Assembly: GCA_029204225.1 (NCBI GenBank)
Contig: CM055093.1
Span: 1,345,699 to 1,409,698, forward strand
Reading direction: 5' to 3'
Length of the DNA: 64,000 bases
DNA from: Diphasiastrum complanatum
Taxonomy: Eukaryota; Streptophyta; Lycopodiopsida; Lycopodiales; Lycopodiaceae
Every line of letters starts with the position of its first letter. The stretch's first letter is position 1. Of this stretch, positions 23,674 through 34,672 are shown in pieces. A program made the translations under genes and the position numbers. The notes beneath the pieces are model-generated. The model was not told where the DNA came from. It worked only from the letters and a program-made list of their open reading frames with translations, and ran no database searches.

Positions 23674-24362
23674 GCCTCACAAAGCTCAAGTTAAGCAAAT
23701 TGTACTATTTTGAATCAATGGTAAACTTTGCAAAGATTGGTTTGACTATTTTTTTTAAAAAATAGCCATTCTGGTAATTTCTAGTCTCTTCATGTTTAAT
23801 TTTAAATTGTTTTACAGAATGTAACTGTTTTGAACTTTTTATTTTATGCTTTTTTTTTATACATACATACATATGTATGTATAGTTATTGTGTTTTTTAG
23901 AGTAATAGATAATTACCTAGTTGAAAACAACAAAGTAAAGAATGAAATAGATAGAAAAAAACATGGTGTGGATTTAGAAATAAGTTTAGGCTGCCAATGC
24001 TCGTGTAACTGACCGTTATTAAATAGAGAATTAAAGCACTCTCTATCTAAACATTTCAAAAATAACACTCCTAAAAACAAGATGTCTGACATGATAAGAA
24101 CTTATGCTGTAAACTTCAATTCCCCTGTAGACAACTTCATCTTATCATAAATACCAAATATCCAACTTTATGATCTTTTCTATTCAATCTTCGATCATGC
24201 CAAGCCTTACGCCATACATTTTTCATGACTAATGCATCAGCACAAAAACTACCACCAATCAACTTTCGCTAGATTTTTTAATATTTTAACAGTCTACTAA
24301 TATGGATTTGAATAAACCTCTATCTAGATTCCGGATTCCGCATGGATTATCCACGCATGGAT
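23674..24362 (-). repeat. IntC repeat module, copy 1
   Basis: This is a recurrent module found again at 33999-34672, 37753-38380, 42969-43603 and 44357-44985 (minus) and 39590-40004 (plus). On the minus strand it reads VWRKAWHDRRLNRKDHKVGDL, resembling the C-terminal part of gypsy integrases. After frame breaks, LNDSQLQKHW is comparable to the terminal NGSRLKHYW-type motif. The distal part is AT-rich, with a perfect 20-nt ATACATACATATGTATGTAT palindrome near 23863. It ends in half of a hairpin (CCACGCATGGAT) that is fused to AP2 sequence at 24362. Confidence 0.7.
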
Positions 24363-25145
24363 AAGCAGATGGAAACAATTTGCTCTTATTGGAAACAAAC
24401 AACTAGAAATTTAGCTCAAATAAACATACATGATTAGATTTGAGCAATTGTTAATGACATCTTGCTTTCTATAAATCTTGAGATGAAATCCACAACACTG
24501 CACATATCAACACTACCTTTAGTAAACACGATTCGCTTCGCATGACCTGAATATTACTCTGATTGGATCTCGGAAGTAGAAGCTGTATGTAGAAAATGAG
24601 AATCAAGAACATTTTTAGAAGCCACTGAACCATTGCAAATTATCATTTTTACCCGAAAAAGGAGGAAGGAAATTTTGATTATTTGTCACCACTGCATAAT
24701 AACATATATGTGCCTTGAAATTTCCAACCTTTTTCTACCATGACCACTAGTCTTCTTTTTAGGTGAATGTTCATGAAGAATTGCAGCTTCTACAAAACTC
24801 AAAGAAGACTTTTTCTGACTCATGTACCAAACTATATGAAAAAAGTTGTCTTCATCATATTTTTCCCATTGCAGACCAGGGAACTACAAATTATCACTTT
24901 TTATTTCTCACATATGGGAGATTAAACACGCGTTAAAATCAAAAGACCCTTCTTCAAACATTTGGAGAGCAATGTGCTTTATAATGTGACTTAGTTGTAT
25001 AACCCACTATATATAATGAAGTTGACTTTAAATGCAGACGACACTCTGTACTCTAACCATACCAGTGGCATTTCAGACTCATAGTCTTCTAATTGGAAGT
25101 TAAGTTTCTCGGTGTGACCAAGTTTAATTGATGCCCTATCGTAAT
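24363..25145 (-). pseudogene. AP2 gene fragment (exons 4-6 region), copy 1
   Basis: This is the reverse-complement copy of the AP2 gene segment 29940-30775. It includes the exon beginning NYDRA (here near 25135), the exon carrying the SRKNSSLSF-like segment, and the small next exon with the introns between them. Introns are retained, so this is DNA-level copying and not a processed transcript. The acceptor before the exon starting TGGGA has changed from CAG to CAA (near 24873). Its left junction, a half hairpin joined to AAGCAGATGG, is the same as at 34672. Confidence 0.85.
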
Positions 25146-25511
25146 TCCTGAGCCACACACACCAATGTAGCTAGATTTACCATATCTTGACAATTTGCAC
25201 ACATCCACATGAAATTGCTCAAACATGAGATAGAAAAAGTAAAGTAAACTTGAAAAATACTTCCTTGCTACTCCTTTGAACTTACTTGAGTCTTCAATAT
25301 GCTGTAAAATCATATCCATAACACCTTTGCCAATTACCTCTCCTTTGATGCTCTTGACTAGTTCCAAATTGCCAACTTCCCTTTTGACTAGTTGAAGCGC
25401 TTTGAGATCAACCTCTTGATCTTCAACTTGACCATTAAAGTCATTGAACAAAATTTGTCTTCCAGATCCAATACTTGATTTTACAACAAGATAACATCCA
25501 TCCACTTGCAT
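25146..25511 (-). other. Open frame of unknown origin between AP2 and copia pieces
   Basis: An open minus-strand frame of about 120 codons starts MQVDGCYLVV and includes KSIKGEVIGKGVMDMILQHI. It runs at its 3' end into the AP2 fragment in a wrong frame, so the C-terminus is chimeric. I recognise no domain. It could be a captured gene fragment or part of an unusual copia variant. There is no evidence that it is expressed. Confidence 0.35.
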
Positions 25512-26268
25512 AGCTCCATGTACACAAGAAGATCACCCAAAAGTTCTTTCACTCTTCATAAGAGTTCGATACTCAAGACACATTGCTTGGATCCACTCCT
25601 CTTCTTTCCTTGCTTGATCTACACTTGTAGGCTCATCCAAAGAGGCAACATAATTTCCAAAAACTACTTGCTTACCCTTTTGATCATATGTGAGCCTTGA
25701 AGGTACTTGTCTTTCTCTTGATGTTCTCCTTGGCTTTTGGCTTGATGAAGGTCCATCATCATCACCATAAAAAATAGGATCATTTTCATCAACATCAAGA
25801 ATGTTAGTTCCATCCACACTTCCATCAATCATGTTTGGAAAAACTTTTGGAATGTTCCCTCATAAAAAATGACATCTCTACCAACAATCACCTTGTTAGT
25901 AGAAGGAACGTAAACCTTGTAGGCTTTACTCACCTCACTATATCCAACAAAAATACCTCTGCTTGAAGATGGATCCTCCTTGGTCCTATCATCAAGAGTA
26001 ATGTTGACATAGCATATGCATCCAAACATTCTTAGAAAGTTGACACTCGGCCTCCTCTTGAATAGCATCTCAAAAGGTGTGCTTCCATCCAAAATAGCAC
26101 TCGGCCACCTATTGCACAAGAAATTGGCACACAACAAAGCTTGATCCCAAAATGGTTTTTCAAGATTAGCACTTAACATCATAGCTTAAGCACTTTCACC
26201 TAAAGTCTTATTCTTCCTTTCAGCCACTCCATTTTGTTGTGGGGTCCTTGAAGGTACACACATATTGG
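25512..26268 (-). pseudogene. copia integrase C-terminus to RT-start fragment
   Basis: The minus-strand pieces closely match the intact copia polyprotein at 52185-56135. They include TPQQNGVAERKN (near 26235), PFWDQALLCANFLCNRWPS, then FGCICYVNITLDDRTKEDPS and GIFVGYSEVSKAYKVYVPS. The region leading to the RT follows (RLTYDQKGKQVVFG; EEWIQAMCLEYRTLMK). A stop separates the integrase part from the next at about 25830. The fragment ends before the RT core and joins an unrelated open frame. It is a relative of the nested element, not a copy of it, as many residues differ. Confidence 0.9.
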
Positions 26269-26294
26269 CTAGCTTGAAGGTACACACATATTGG
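26247..26294. repeat. 26-bp tandem duplication at the copia breakpoint
   Basis: CTTGAAGGTACACACATATT occurs twice, about 26 bases apart, at the end of the copia fragment. It suggests a repair-associated duplication at the junction with the following block. Confidence 0.7.
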
Positions 26295-27500
26295 CGATCA
26301 CGGGTGATGGAAGTGCGAGGTGCTGCCAGTTGGAAGCCATTGGGCAAGATAGCGGACTTGCATTGGACGAGCTATGTGTGGGACATGCAGAGGATGAAGA
26401 ACGGGTCAATAATCACACTTTGGATGCACTTGGTGAGTGGTGAGTGTGATGCTTTTGTGGTTTTACAGTTGGTAAGTCAATTCTAATCAAGTCATTGTAG
26501 CTGTGGAGTGGTGTATCAGGTTTGTCATCGGAGAGATACAGTTCAACTACCAGTTTGGGTAAGTCAAGTCAATTTGTCATATCAGTGTTGCATCAGGAAT
26601 GCAGATTTCAGGGATGACAGGTCGTACATCATGGGAGTACAGCAAGGGGCAGTACAGCAAGGGGCCAATTTTGGACATTGGCATCGATGGGGAGGCATCT
26701 ACCATCATGGGAGTGGATAAGCTATCTATAGCTTTCATGAAGTTGGCTGTATTTGTAAGAGTCTAGGCTTGGCACAGGTATTGGAATTTCCATGATGCAG
26801 ATTCTCAAGTGGTGAGATCAGGGATAAGCCTAGAGGAAGTCACTCTGAGCTATATACCTCAGTACGAGGGATCAGCTTTCAGGACTTATTGGACAGTTGG
26901 ATATGCTTGGACATGAGAGCATCTTGGTACAGGTGCAGGCCATGGTTAAGGACGTGATTTGGTGACCAGTGGTGTAGCAGCAGATCTACAAGGTGGCACA
27001 AGTTATGGTATGACAGGATACCACCCTTGGTCATGTATTTGATGCTTTATCATTCGTGTTGGTTTGCGTGAGTGTGTGTGGGCTTGCATGTTGCCTTGTC
27101 ACGGGAGTTTAGATTTGAGTCGGAGTTTTATGTGGTTGTGCATTTGCTACAGTAAAACAAGATAGTCATTTATGCTGATTGACTTGTCATTTTCTACTAG
27201 CTATCTATCTGGTGAGGGTGGAATCTTATGGTGGCAGTAAGATTTCCTCAGGTTGAGCCTCAGCTGCTCATTTATATCAACTTTATAGGTTCGTACTTGT
27301 AAGTGTCTGATAGGATGTCAGTCTAGCTAGATGGAGGATGTAAGTCTCATGGTGGCCGTGGGGTTCCCTCAGTTTGAGCCATGTCGCTCATGTGGTCCAC
27401 TTGTGGTCAAGTTGGATTGGGGATGAGTCAGTTGGTCGAGAGTATGGTGGTAGACTCTCTGTATGAGCATTGTGGTTGCATGATACTTTGTGAGTCAAAC
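26295..27500 (+). repeat. Duplicated block A1, upstream part
   Basis: This is non-coding-looking sequence with two segments found again elsewhere in direct orientation. 26640-26880 matches 60980-61200, and 26880-27500 matches 58380-59030. Short open frames (for example 26265-26486, 26508-26720 and 27381-27626) have no recognisable domain. The second copy disrupts some of them, so I do not call genes here. Confidence 0.7.
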
Positions 27501-27504
27501 CTCA

Positions 27505-28290
27505 TGGTTTGTATGTTATTATGCAGTGGTGATAAATATTCAAAATTTCCTTTGGCCTTGTTATGGATAGATAATTTTCATGGTTCTGTGGCAGCTATAA
27601 ATGTTTTTCATTTTCATTTTCTTTAGCCAACTTTTGCTTACGAGCTCCAATCAAAGCAAATCTTCAGGTGATGTGATGCGAATCGTTATCACTAAAGGTA
27701 GTGATGATACGTAAAACACTATGCTTTTTATCTCAAGATTTATAGAAAGCAAGATGTCATTAGTAGTTGCTAAAATCCAATCGTTGTTTGTTTCCAATAT
27801 GTCCAAATGTTTTCCATCTCCTTAACAATGTGCTGAAAATTCATATGTTTTTTAAGCTACATCCAACAAAGCAGTAGTAGTACAATAATAACGCAAAAAC
27901 GCTTATAGGGACCTATTTGGACCAGTAGAAGATGTTGAGAATGTTATTCCAACCATTAGAAAAATCAAGTTTCTCTTTCTACTCGCACTTGTAATATTCT
28001 CTTGGAAGAGCTGGAGATGGTGAGAATTTTGAAAATCCCTTCTAGCCTAAAAGTGTTGATTTTTAAGATATTAGCCACTTCAATCCATCCTCTTTAAACT
28101 GTAATCATGTTTCTAGGCCATATATGACTAGTCAACTTGCTTTCTTGTTATCCAAGAAGGATCCAAGAAGATTGATTTCATATGAAAATGTTGCAGGAAA
28201 AGCAAGCTGTACTTTATGTTAGCTCTCAAATCATACCTTGTTATCAAATGCTCTTCGAATAGTTATGTTTGTGTTTCTTTGCTTCGATTC
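27505..28290 (+). pseudogene. AP2 gene 3' half, decayed copy in block A1
   Basis: This is homologous to 30425-31400 of the intact AP2 gene: the small exon (acceptor TTTAG, near 27630-27698), the large exon near 27875-28020, and the last exon near 28197. The large exon has in-frame stops (GTACAATAATAAC in place of GTACAAGAAGAAT), so it cannot be translated like the intact copy. It lies 1 kb upstream of the intact gene in the same orientation, as if it were the tail of a tandem neighbour. Confidence 0.85.
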
Positions 28291-29292
28291 TAGGTAATTG
28301 TGAGAAATGGTGAGAATTATTGAGCATGGTGATTCCATTAGGTTTAAGGAGTATATGACTCCTATTGTGTATGTAAGCTAAGTGATAATTAGTTTAAGAA
28401 ATCCCCAATTATTTGAGAGAGAGAGAGCGAGAGATCACATAGTGATTGAAGTCAATTTTATTAATTCACATTTTAGATACCTGGCCTAAAAAAAAACACT
28501 CAGATTAAAGACCCTAAATCTTCAATATCTCCCCGCTCTCTCAAATCTTCTCTCTTCTCACGTTCTGCAACCTGCGCGCGCTCTCTCTCTCTCTCGCGTC
28601 CTCTTAGTCTCTCAATCGCATTAACCTGAGAAAATTATTTAGCGATTTGCAAGGAGTGTAGCAGCCGCTCCCCAACATTTGAATTGTAAGCATCAAAGGC
28701 ATCTTTGGTGCATTTCTCTCTCTGTCTCTCTCTCCATTGAGCCGGGAAAGCAAATATGAATCAGAATAAATCATACGCTTATCTGCAAACAAGATACATG
28801 AAAATGAATTAGAGCGTGTGTTTAATTTCCTCCTATCTCATCAAAGCAACCTTTCCCAATCCACAAGAAGACACATTCTCCTCTCTCCATCTCTCAACTC
28901 CCTCTCTCAAACTCACATTCTTGTCTCTCCATCCATCGCTTGCGCGCACTCTGTGGAAAGTTCGCTTTCCAGAAGTTTCTGAAAGCTCGTGTTCAGTCTC
29001 TCTAAAATGCACGTGTTTTGCCTTCATCCTCACTTGAACTGCCTTTCAACTGCCCATCAAATACGTGGACCAATAAAATTTTAGAAAACCCATTTCGTCT
29101 AAGTCGGGTGACATTGTATCTCATATGTTTGCTTCCACGCTAGCTCCGATTTTTCATACTTCATATCACAGTTAGCTATCGTGCTCCTTCATTGTAAGTT
29201 TCAACTACAAATAATTTTTTCTCAGGCAATCGCAATCCTCTACGTCGATTTTGCCGGTTAACTCTACGTAAGAGTGAAATTCACGGGCAGCT
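28291..29292 (+). promoter_or_regulatory. 5' flank and probable promoter of the AP2 gene
   Basis: It holds (GA)n near 28417-28433 and pyrimidine tracts (CTCTCTCTCTCTCTCTCG near 28577-28597). No clear TATA box is visible. A short possible 5' UTR intron runs from GTAAGTTTCAAC (about 29194) to TTTTTTCTCAG (about 29225). Most of it recurs upstream of the truncated copy at 60661, so promoter and gene start were duplicated together. Confidence 0.45.
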
Positions 29293-31206
29293 ATGGCAGG
29301 GAGGAGTAAGTATAAAGGTGTTTATCACAGAAAACGAACGGGAAGATGGGAAGCAAATATCTGGTATAGAAAGAAAATATGTTCCAAAGGATTACATGAA
29401 TTCTTTGAAAAATAATTATTGTGAAAAATCGATGATATTTGTAAAGCTATTTACATGTAAAGTCTCTTAGAACGAAAGTGATCTGTAGCTATGGCCTGAG
29501 CAGATCTGATTTGTTTTTTGTAAGATCTAGCGTTTTATATTTTCTTTACAAAGCTACTTACATATGTTTGAAATGCAACCAGTTTATATGGTTTTTCATT
29601 TTCCAATAACAGGAGAAGAAAAGGCGACAAACGTTTTGGAAGAATGGCTAACCCAGGACAGCTCTCCATTGGTACGATTTTTGTGACAATGAATCTATGG
29701 ATTGATACAACCTCATTAAAAAACAAGACCTCGAGGATGCTCGGAAATGACTTATTCTTGACGCTAATGAGCGCCACTTTGCTTTGCAGGTGCCTATCAT
29801 AATGAGATAGCAGCAGCCAGGTTTGTGTGAATTGGTGGCAGTTAACTGATTCTCAATGACTTTCTGGTTTATGAAATTACCATCCTAAATATAGTTCATA
29901 ACTCCATTGGTCTGCTAATGTGTTAGAACTATTTTGTGGCTCAGGAATTATGATAGGGCAGCAATTAAACTTGGTCACACCGAGAAACTTAACTTCCCAT
30001 TAGAAGACTATGAGTCTGAAATGCCACTGGTATGGTTAGAGTACAAAGCTTTTGATCTTGTTGGTAGTAATATCGCTCTCTGTCGTCTGCATTTAAAGTC
30101 AACTTTATTATATATAGTGGGTTATACGGCTAGGTCACATTATAAAGAGCATTGCTCTCCAAATGTTTGAAGAAGGGTCTTTTGATTTTAACGCGTGTCT
30201 AATCTCCCATATGTGAGAAATAAAAAGTGATAATTTATAGTTACCTGGTGTACATTGGTGACTGCAGTGGGAGAAATACGATGAAAACGACTTTTTTTAT
30301 ATAGTTCGGCACATGAGTCGGAAAAACTCTTCTTTGAGTTTTGTTAAAGCTGCAATTCTTCATGAACATTCACCTGAAAAGAAGACTAGTGGTCATGGTA
30401 GAAAAAGGTTGGAAATTTCAAGGCACATATATGTTATTATGCAGTGGTGACAAATAATCAAAATTTCCTTCTGCCTTGTTTCGGGTAAAAATGATAATTT
30501 GCAATGGTTCAGTGGCTTCTAAAAATGTTCTTGATTCTCATTTTCTGCAGACAGCTTTTGCTTCCGAGATCCAATCAGAGTAAATCTTCAGGTCATGCGA
30601 AGCGAATCGTGTTTACTAAAGGTAGTGTTGATACGTGCAGTGTTGTGGATTTCATCTCAAGATTTATAGAAAGCAAGATGTCATTAATAGTTGCTCAAAT
30701 CTAATCATGTATGTATATTTGAGCTAAATTTCTAGTTGTTTGTTTCCAATAAGAGCAAATTGTTTCCATCTGCTTAACAATGTGCTGAAAACTCGTATGT
30801 TCTTTTAGCAACACCCAACAAAGCAGCAATAGTACAAGAAGAATGCAAACACACTTATTGGGACCTATTTGGACCAGTAGATGATGTTGAGAAAGATGTT
30901 CCAACGACCAAAAAAATCAAGTTCACCTTTCTACACGAGCTTGCAAATATTCCCTTGGAGGAGCTGGAGATGGTGAGAATTTTAAAAATCCCTTCTAGCC
31001 TAAAAGTATTGAGGCTTAAGATATTAGCCACTTCAATCCATGCTCTTTAAACTGTAATCATGATTCTAGGCCATATATGTCTAGTCAACTCGCTTTATTA
31101 TTATCCAAGAAGGATTGAATATGATTGCTTTCAAATGAAAATGTTGCAGGAAAAGGAAGCTGTACTTCATGCTAGTTCTCAACATCAATATGGTCTAAAG
31201 CACTAG
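29293..31206 (+). CDS. AP2-domain transcription factor gene, eight exons
   Basis: I model exons at 29293-29363, 29613-29671, 29790-29820, 29945-30029, 30268-30407, 30551-30621, 30809-30972 and 31150-31206. All introns are GT-AG and phases agree throughout. The frame is open from ATG to TAG, predicting 225 residues. Residues 1-70 form one AP2 DNA-binding domain: SKYKGV, TGRWEANIW, an insertion before SIGAYHNEIAAAR, then NYDRAAIKLG and LNFPLEDYESE. The GAY and LNFP forms and the insertion are like the first repeat of ANT/WRI1-type proteins. The third exon is 31 nt and encodes GAYHNEIAAAR, at the position of known AP2-family mini-exons. The linker (DENDFFYIVRHMSRKNSSLSF) resembles the conserved inter-repeat linker, but the second AP2 repeat is absent. 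A basic stretch (KRIVFTK) and an acidic C-terminal exon (YWDLFGPVDDVEKD; LANIPLEELEM) follow. The intron 5 donor (GTTGGA) is weak. The protein begins almost at the domain, which is unusual. It could be a functional short AP2 factor or a very young pseudogene. Confidence 0.7.
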
Positions 31207-31410
31207 GAACTTACATTCAATAGACTATACAAAACATTACTTGTTTAAATTGAATGTACTACATGCCTACTTTGCAAATGTTGGATTTTTTCTAAAAGCT
31301 TGGCAAATCATACCTTGTTATCAAATGCTCATAGCTCTTCAAATAGTTATGTTTGTGTTATTTTGGTTCAATTGTAGGTAATTGTGAGAAATGGTATTGA
31401 GCTTGCTCAA
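31207..31410 (+). other. 3' flank of the AP2 gene
   Basis: This conserved flank is found again in the decayed AP2 copies and in the 2-kb palindrome (38390-39590). A possible extra acceptor (TTGTAG before GTAATTGTGAG, about 31377) suggests an alternative last exon, but the frame is unclear. It ends at about 31410, where a hairpin-module repeat begins. Confidence 0.4.
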
Positions 31411-32712
31411 CTTGAGCTTTGCGAGGGTTAGTTTGCATCATACGTAAGTTTGTTGTGCAATGTCATTATGAACCATCGTCGACCTAGTTGATAGACACAA
31501 AACATCAAAATTGACTCGAGAGAGGGTTAAAACCATGTGAAGCATGATTATTTGTAGCCCTTATGCGGGGGTTGTTCTTTGGTGAACGTTCAACCCTCAT
31601 CGAAGCTCTAGTTACTTATTGACCCTTCAAGAAGATTTCGAGATCTTGTTCCATAGTACTCTGTATGTTTTGTAGTTTTTTTCCCATAATTGCCAAAGAA
31701 GCAATTTTTCTAATATATAAGTTTGAAATCCGACTCATTTTGCACAAATGCTAGTGAAGCTCATACAGGTACTTTTTATGAATTCTGCTTGAAACTGAAA
31801 ACCAAAATTTATGCACTTATTACAAACCTTCTGTATATATACACTCCACCATGTGTAAACAAGTTTAGTCCTTCGAGAATTATTCTAGTTCTATTGACAC
31901 CAATCCTCAAAACAAAGCTCGTGACTTATGCCTTCTCAACATGATATTTTGCTGCTCCCTAGCATGGAAAAAGTCATTTTTCGTTGACCCATTACTCTAA
32001 GCAATGGGCATTCATGCGTTTTGTATATTACTGCAATAAATTTTTAACTTTGCATGCCTATCAAGCCTCCCTTGCCACCACAAGAATAGTCATAGGGGAT
32101 CATGCTTCCTCTTCCCATAGGTTGGCCACCCTATGTGGACCTCAACATGGGTAGAGTGTGGCACTCCTATGGACTGCAAGGTTACAGTGCACATTAAAAT
32201 CGGCCCATTATACCTTAAACTTTAGGCTTCAAAATTCAAATGGATTTTTTGAGAGGTCTCAAATCTTTTGTGGAGCAATGCACAGATTCTCCAGATCCAA
32301 CCATCAAACAATTTGCAACATCTACACATGATTTGGTGTTTCTAGCAACAATAATAATGAAGTGGGACAATTTTTGGCCTGGTGGCATTCGATCCCAATT
32401 TGTCACTAAAGTCATAGAGGATTACATAATAATTGCCAAAAAATGTCAATTATTACAGAGTGACAATACTACTAACATCCATCAATGAACTAAAAACCCT
32501 AAACACTATCAAATTTCTACCTCACATTCACCCCGATCTCACCTTCACTCTTATACATACTCTCTTTTTCTCTCTCTCTCACACAACAGAAAAAAGAAAG
32601 TCGATCTCTAATTTAGGACCGAACCACATTTTGGTTCGCGCCAAAGGTTTTTTTTTGGTCAAAAAAATTTGTGTGGATTATCCACACATGGATAATCCAC
32701 GCGGAATCCAGA
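31411..32712 (+). repeat. Hairpin module, long form, plus orientation
   Basis: This is the longest copy of a recurrent module also at 33131-33998, 36887-37752, 40005-40757, 43604-44356 and 44986-45499 (minus) and 35656-36165 (plus). It begins near a GCTCAACTTGAGCTTTGCGAG end and finishes with GTGGATTATCC hairpins. It carries about 430 bases (31820-32260) that the short copies lack. The module includes a short open frame at 32240-32488 whose peptide (SFVEQCTDSPDPTIKQF; MKWDNFWPGGIRSQF) is also open at 37123-37380 and 40224-40481. I do not recognise the peptide. Confidence 0.75.
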
Positions 32713-32965
32713 AACTTATTTGCGTGAGTATTGCGTGGATATAAAAATATTGATCCACGCAGTATTAATCACCCCAACTCTCTTGACATCCCATGGATAA
32801 AAATACTTTCGCGTGGATAATTATCCACGCGAAAGCCGAGTCTTCTTTTTAAAAAGTTTACTATGGCGTGGATTATCCATGTGCAATTAATTTTTCTATT
32901 TCTGGCTCCGGTGTCCAAGGTTTGCCTAGCTGCCGGGTGTCGGAGTTGGCATGGATAATCCATGC
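32671..32965. repeat. Cluster of hairpins sharing a GGATAATCC core
   Basis: Perfect or near-perfect inverted repeats follow one another at 32673-32700 (12-bp arms), 32733-32760 (GCGTGGAT arms), 32806-32835 (a 30-bp perfect palindrome centred on GGATAATTATCC) and 32949-32965 (GCATGGAT arms). A related segment is at 32875-32882. The same core ends every hairpin module. The cluster also lies at the centre of a larger inverted repeat. Confidence 0.85.
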
Positions 32966-32974
32966 AATTTGAAT

Positions 32975-33130
32975 TTGAATCTCCAACTTTAATCTACGAT
33001 CATGCCAAGCCTTATGCCATACATTTTTCATGACTAACGCAGCAACACAAAAAACTACCACCAATCAACTTTCGCTAGATTTTTTAATATTTCAACAGTC
33101 TACTAATATGAATTTCAATAAATCTCTATC
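32975..33130 (-). repeat. IntC module fragment
   Basis: It matches the part of the IntC modules nearest their hairpin end. The minus strand again shows KNVWHKAWHDRRL. Only about 150 bases are present, bounded by the hairpin cluster and the next hairpin module. Confidence 0.7.
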
Positions 33131-33998
33131 TAGATTCTGGATTTTGTGTGGATTATCCATGCATGGATAATCCACACAAATTTTTTTGACAAAAAAAAAA
33201 ACCTTTGGCACGAACCAAAATGTGATTTGCTCCTAAATTAGAGATCGACTTTCTTTTTTTCGTTGTGTGTGAGAGAGAGAAAAACAGAGTATAGATGAGA
33301 GTGAGGATGACATGGGGATGAATGTGAGCGAGAAGATTGATAGTGTTTAGTTTTTAGTTCATTGATGGATGTTAATAGTATTGTCACTCTGTAAGAATTG
33401 GAAATTTTTGGCAATATTATGTAATCCTCTAGGACTTTGGTGGCAAATTGGGATCGAATGCCACCAGGCCAAAAATTGTCCCACTTCATTATTATTCATC
33501 CTATAAACACCAAATTATGTGTAGATGTTGAAAATTGTTTGATGGTTGGATCTGGAGAATCTGTGCATTGCTCCACAAAAGAAGTGCATAAATTTTGGTT
33601 TTCAGTTTCAAGCAAAATTCATAAAAAGTACGTGTATGAGCTTCACTAGCATTTGTGCAAAATGAGTTGAGTTTCAAACTTATACATTAGACAAATTGCT
33701 TCTTTGGCAATTATGGGAAAAAAACTACAAAACATACAGAGTACTATGGAACAAGATCTCAAAATCTTCTTGAAGGGTCAATAAGTAACTAGAGCTTCGA
33801 TGAGGGCTGAACCTTCACCAAAGAACAACCCCCGCATAAGGGCTACAAATAATCATGCTTCACATGGTTTTAACCCTCTCTTGGGTCAATTTTGATGTTT
33901 TGTGTCTATCAACTAGGTCGACGATGGTTCATAATGACATTGCACATCAAACTTACGTATAATGCAAACTAACCCTCGGAAAGCTCAAGCTAAGCAGA
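33131..33998 (-). repeat. Hairpin module, short form
   Basis: This is an inverted copy of 31411-32712 without the extra 430-base segment. It begins with a 38-bp perfect palindrome at 33143-33180 and ends at GCTCAAGCTAAGCAGATTGTACT. The short open frame is interrupted by a stop near 33490 in this copy. Confidence 0.8.
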
Positions 33999-34672
33999 TT
34001 GTACTATTTTGAATCAATGGTAAACTTTGCAAAGATTGGTTTGACTATTTTATTTAAAAAATAGCAATTCTGATAATTTCTAGTCTCTTCATGTTTAATT
34101 TTAAATTGTTTTACATAATGTAACTATTTTAAACTTTTTATTTTATGCTTCTTTTTTATACATACATACATATGTATGTATAGTTATTGTGTTTTTTAGA
34201 GAAAATAGATAATTACCTAGTGGAAAACAACAAAGTAAAGAATGAAATAGATAGAAAAAAACATGGTATCGATTTAGAAATAAGTTTAGGCTGCCAATGC
34301 TCGTGTAACTAACTGTTATTAAATAGAGAATTAAAGCACTCTCTATCTAAACATTTCAAAAATAACACTCCTAAAAACAAGATGTCTGACATGATAAGAA
34401 CTTATGCTGTAAACTTCAATTTCCTTGTAGATAACTTCATCTTATCATAGATACCAAATCTCCAACTTTATGATCTTTTCTATTCAATCTTCGATCATGC
34501 CAAGCCTTACGCCATACATTTTTCATGACTAACGCATCAACACAAAAACTACCACCAATCAACTTTCACTAGATTTCTTAATATTTCAACAGTCTACTAA
34601 TATGGATTTGAATAAATCTCTATCTAGATTATGGATTCCGCGTCGATTATCCACGCATGGATAAGCAGATGG
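33999..34672 (-). repeat. IntC repeat module, copy 2
   Basis: It has the same organisation as 23674-24362, including the ATACATACATATGTATGTAT palindrome near 34158. It has the same terminal fusion of a half hairpin to AP2 sequence. Confidence 0.8.

Noticed and set aside
24320-24362. Helitron 3' end (hairpin followed by CTAG)
   Set aside because: On the minus strand the hairpins are followed after about a dozen bases by CTAG, but the next base is A rather than the usual T. I also found no TC start paired with it and no Rep/helicase sequence. Left open only as a test in the module finding.
29364-29409. Reading the AP2 first exon through to the TAA at 29407
   Set aside because: The GTATAG donor at 29364 followed by an exon at 29613 restores the AP2 domain with matching phase. 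Read-through ends the protein inside the domain.
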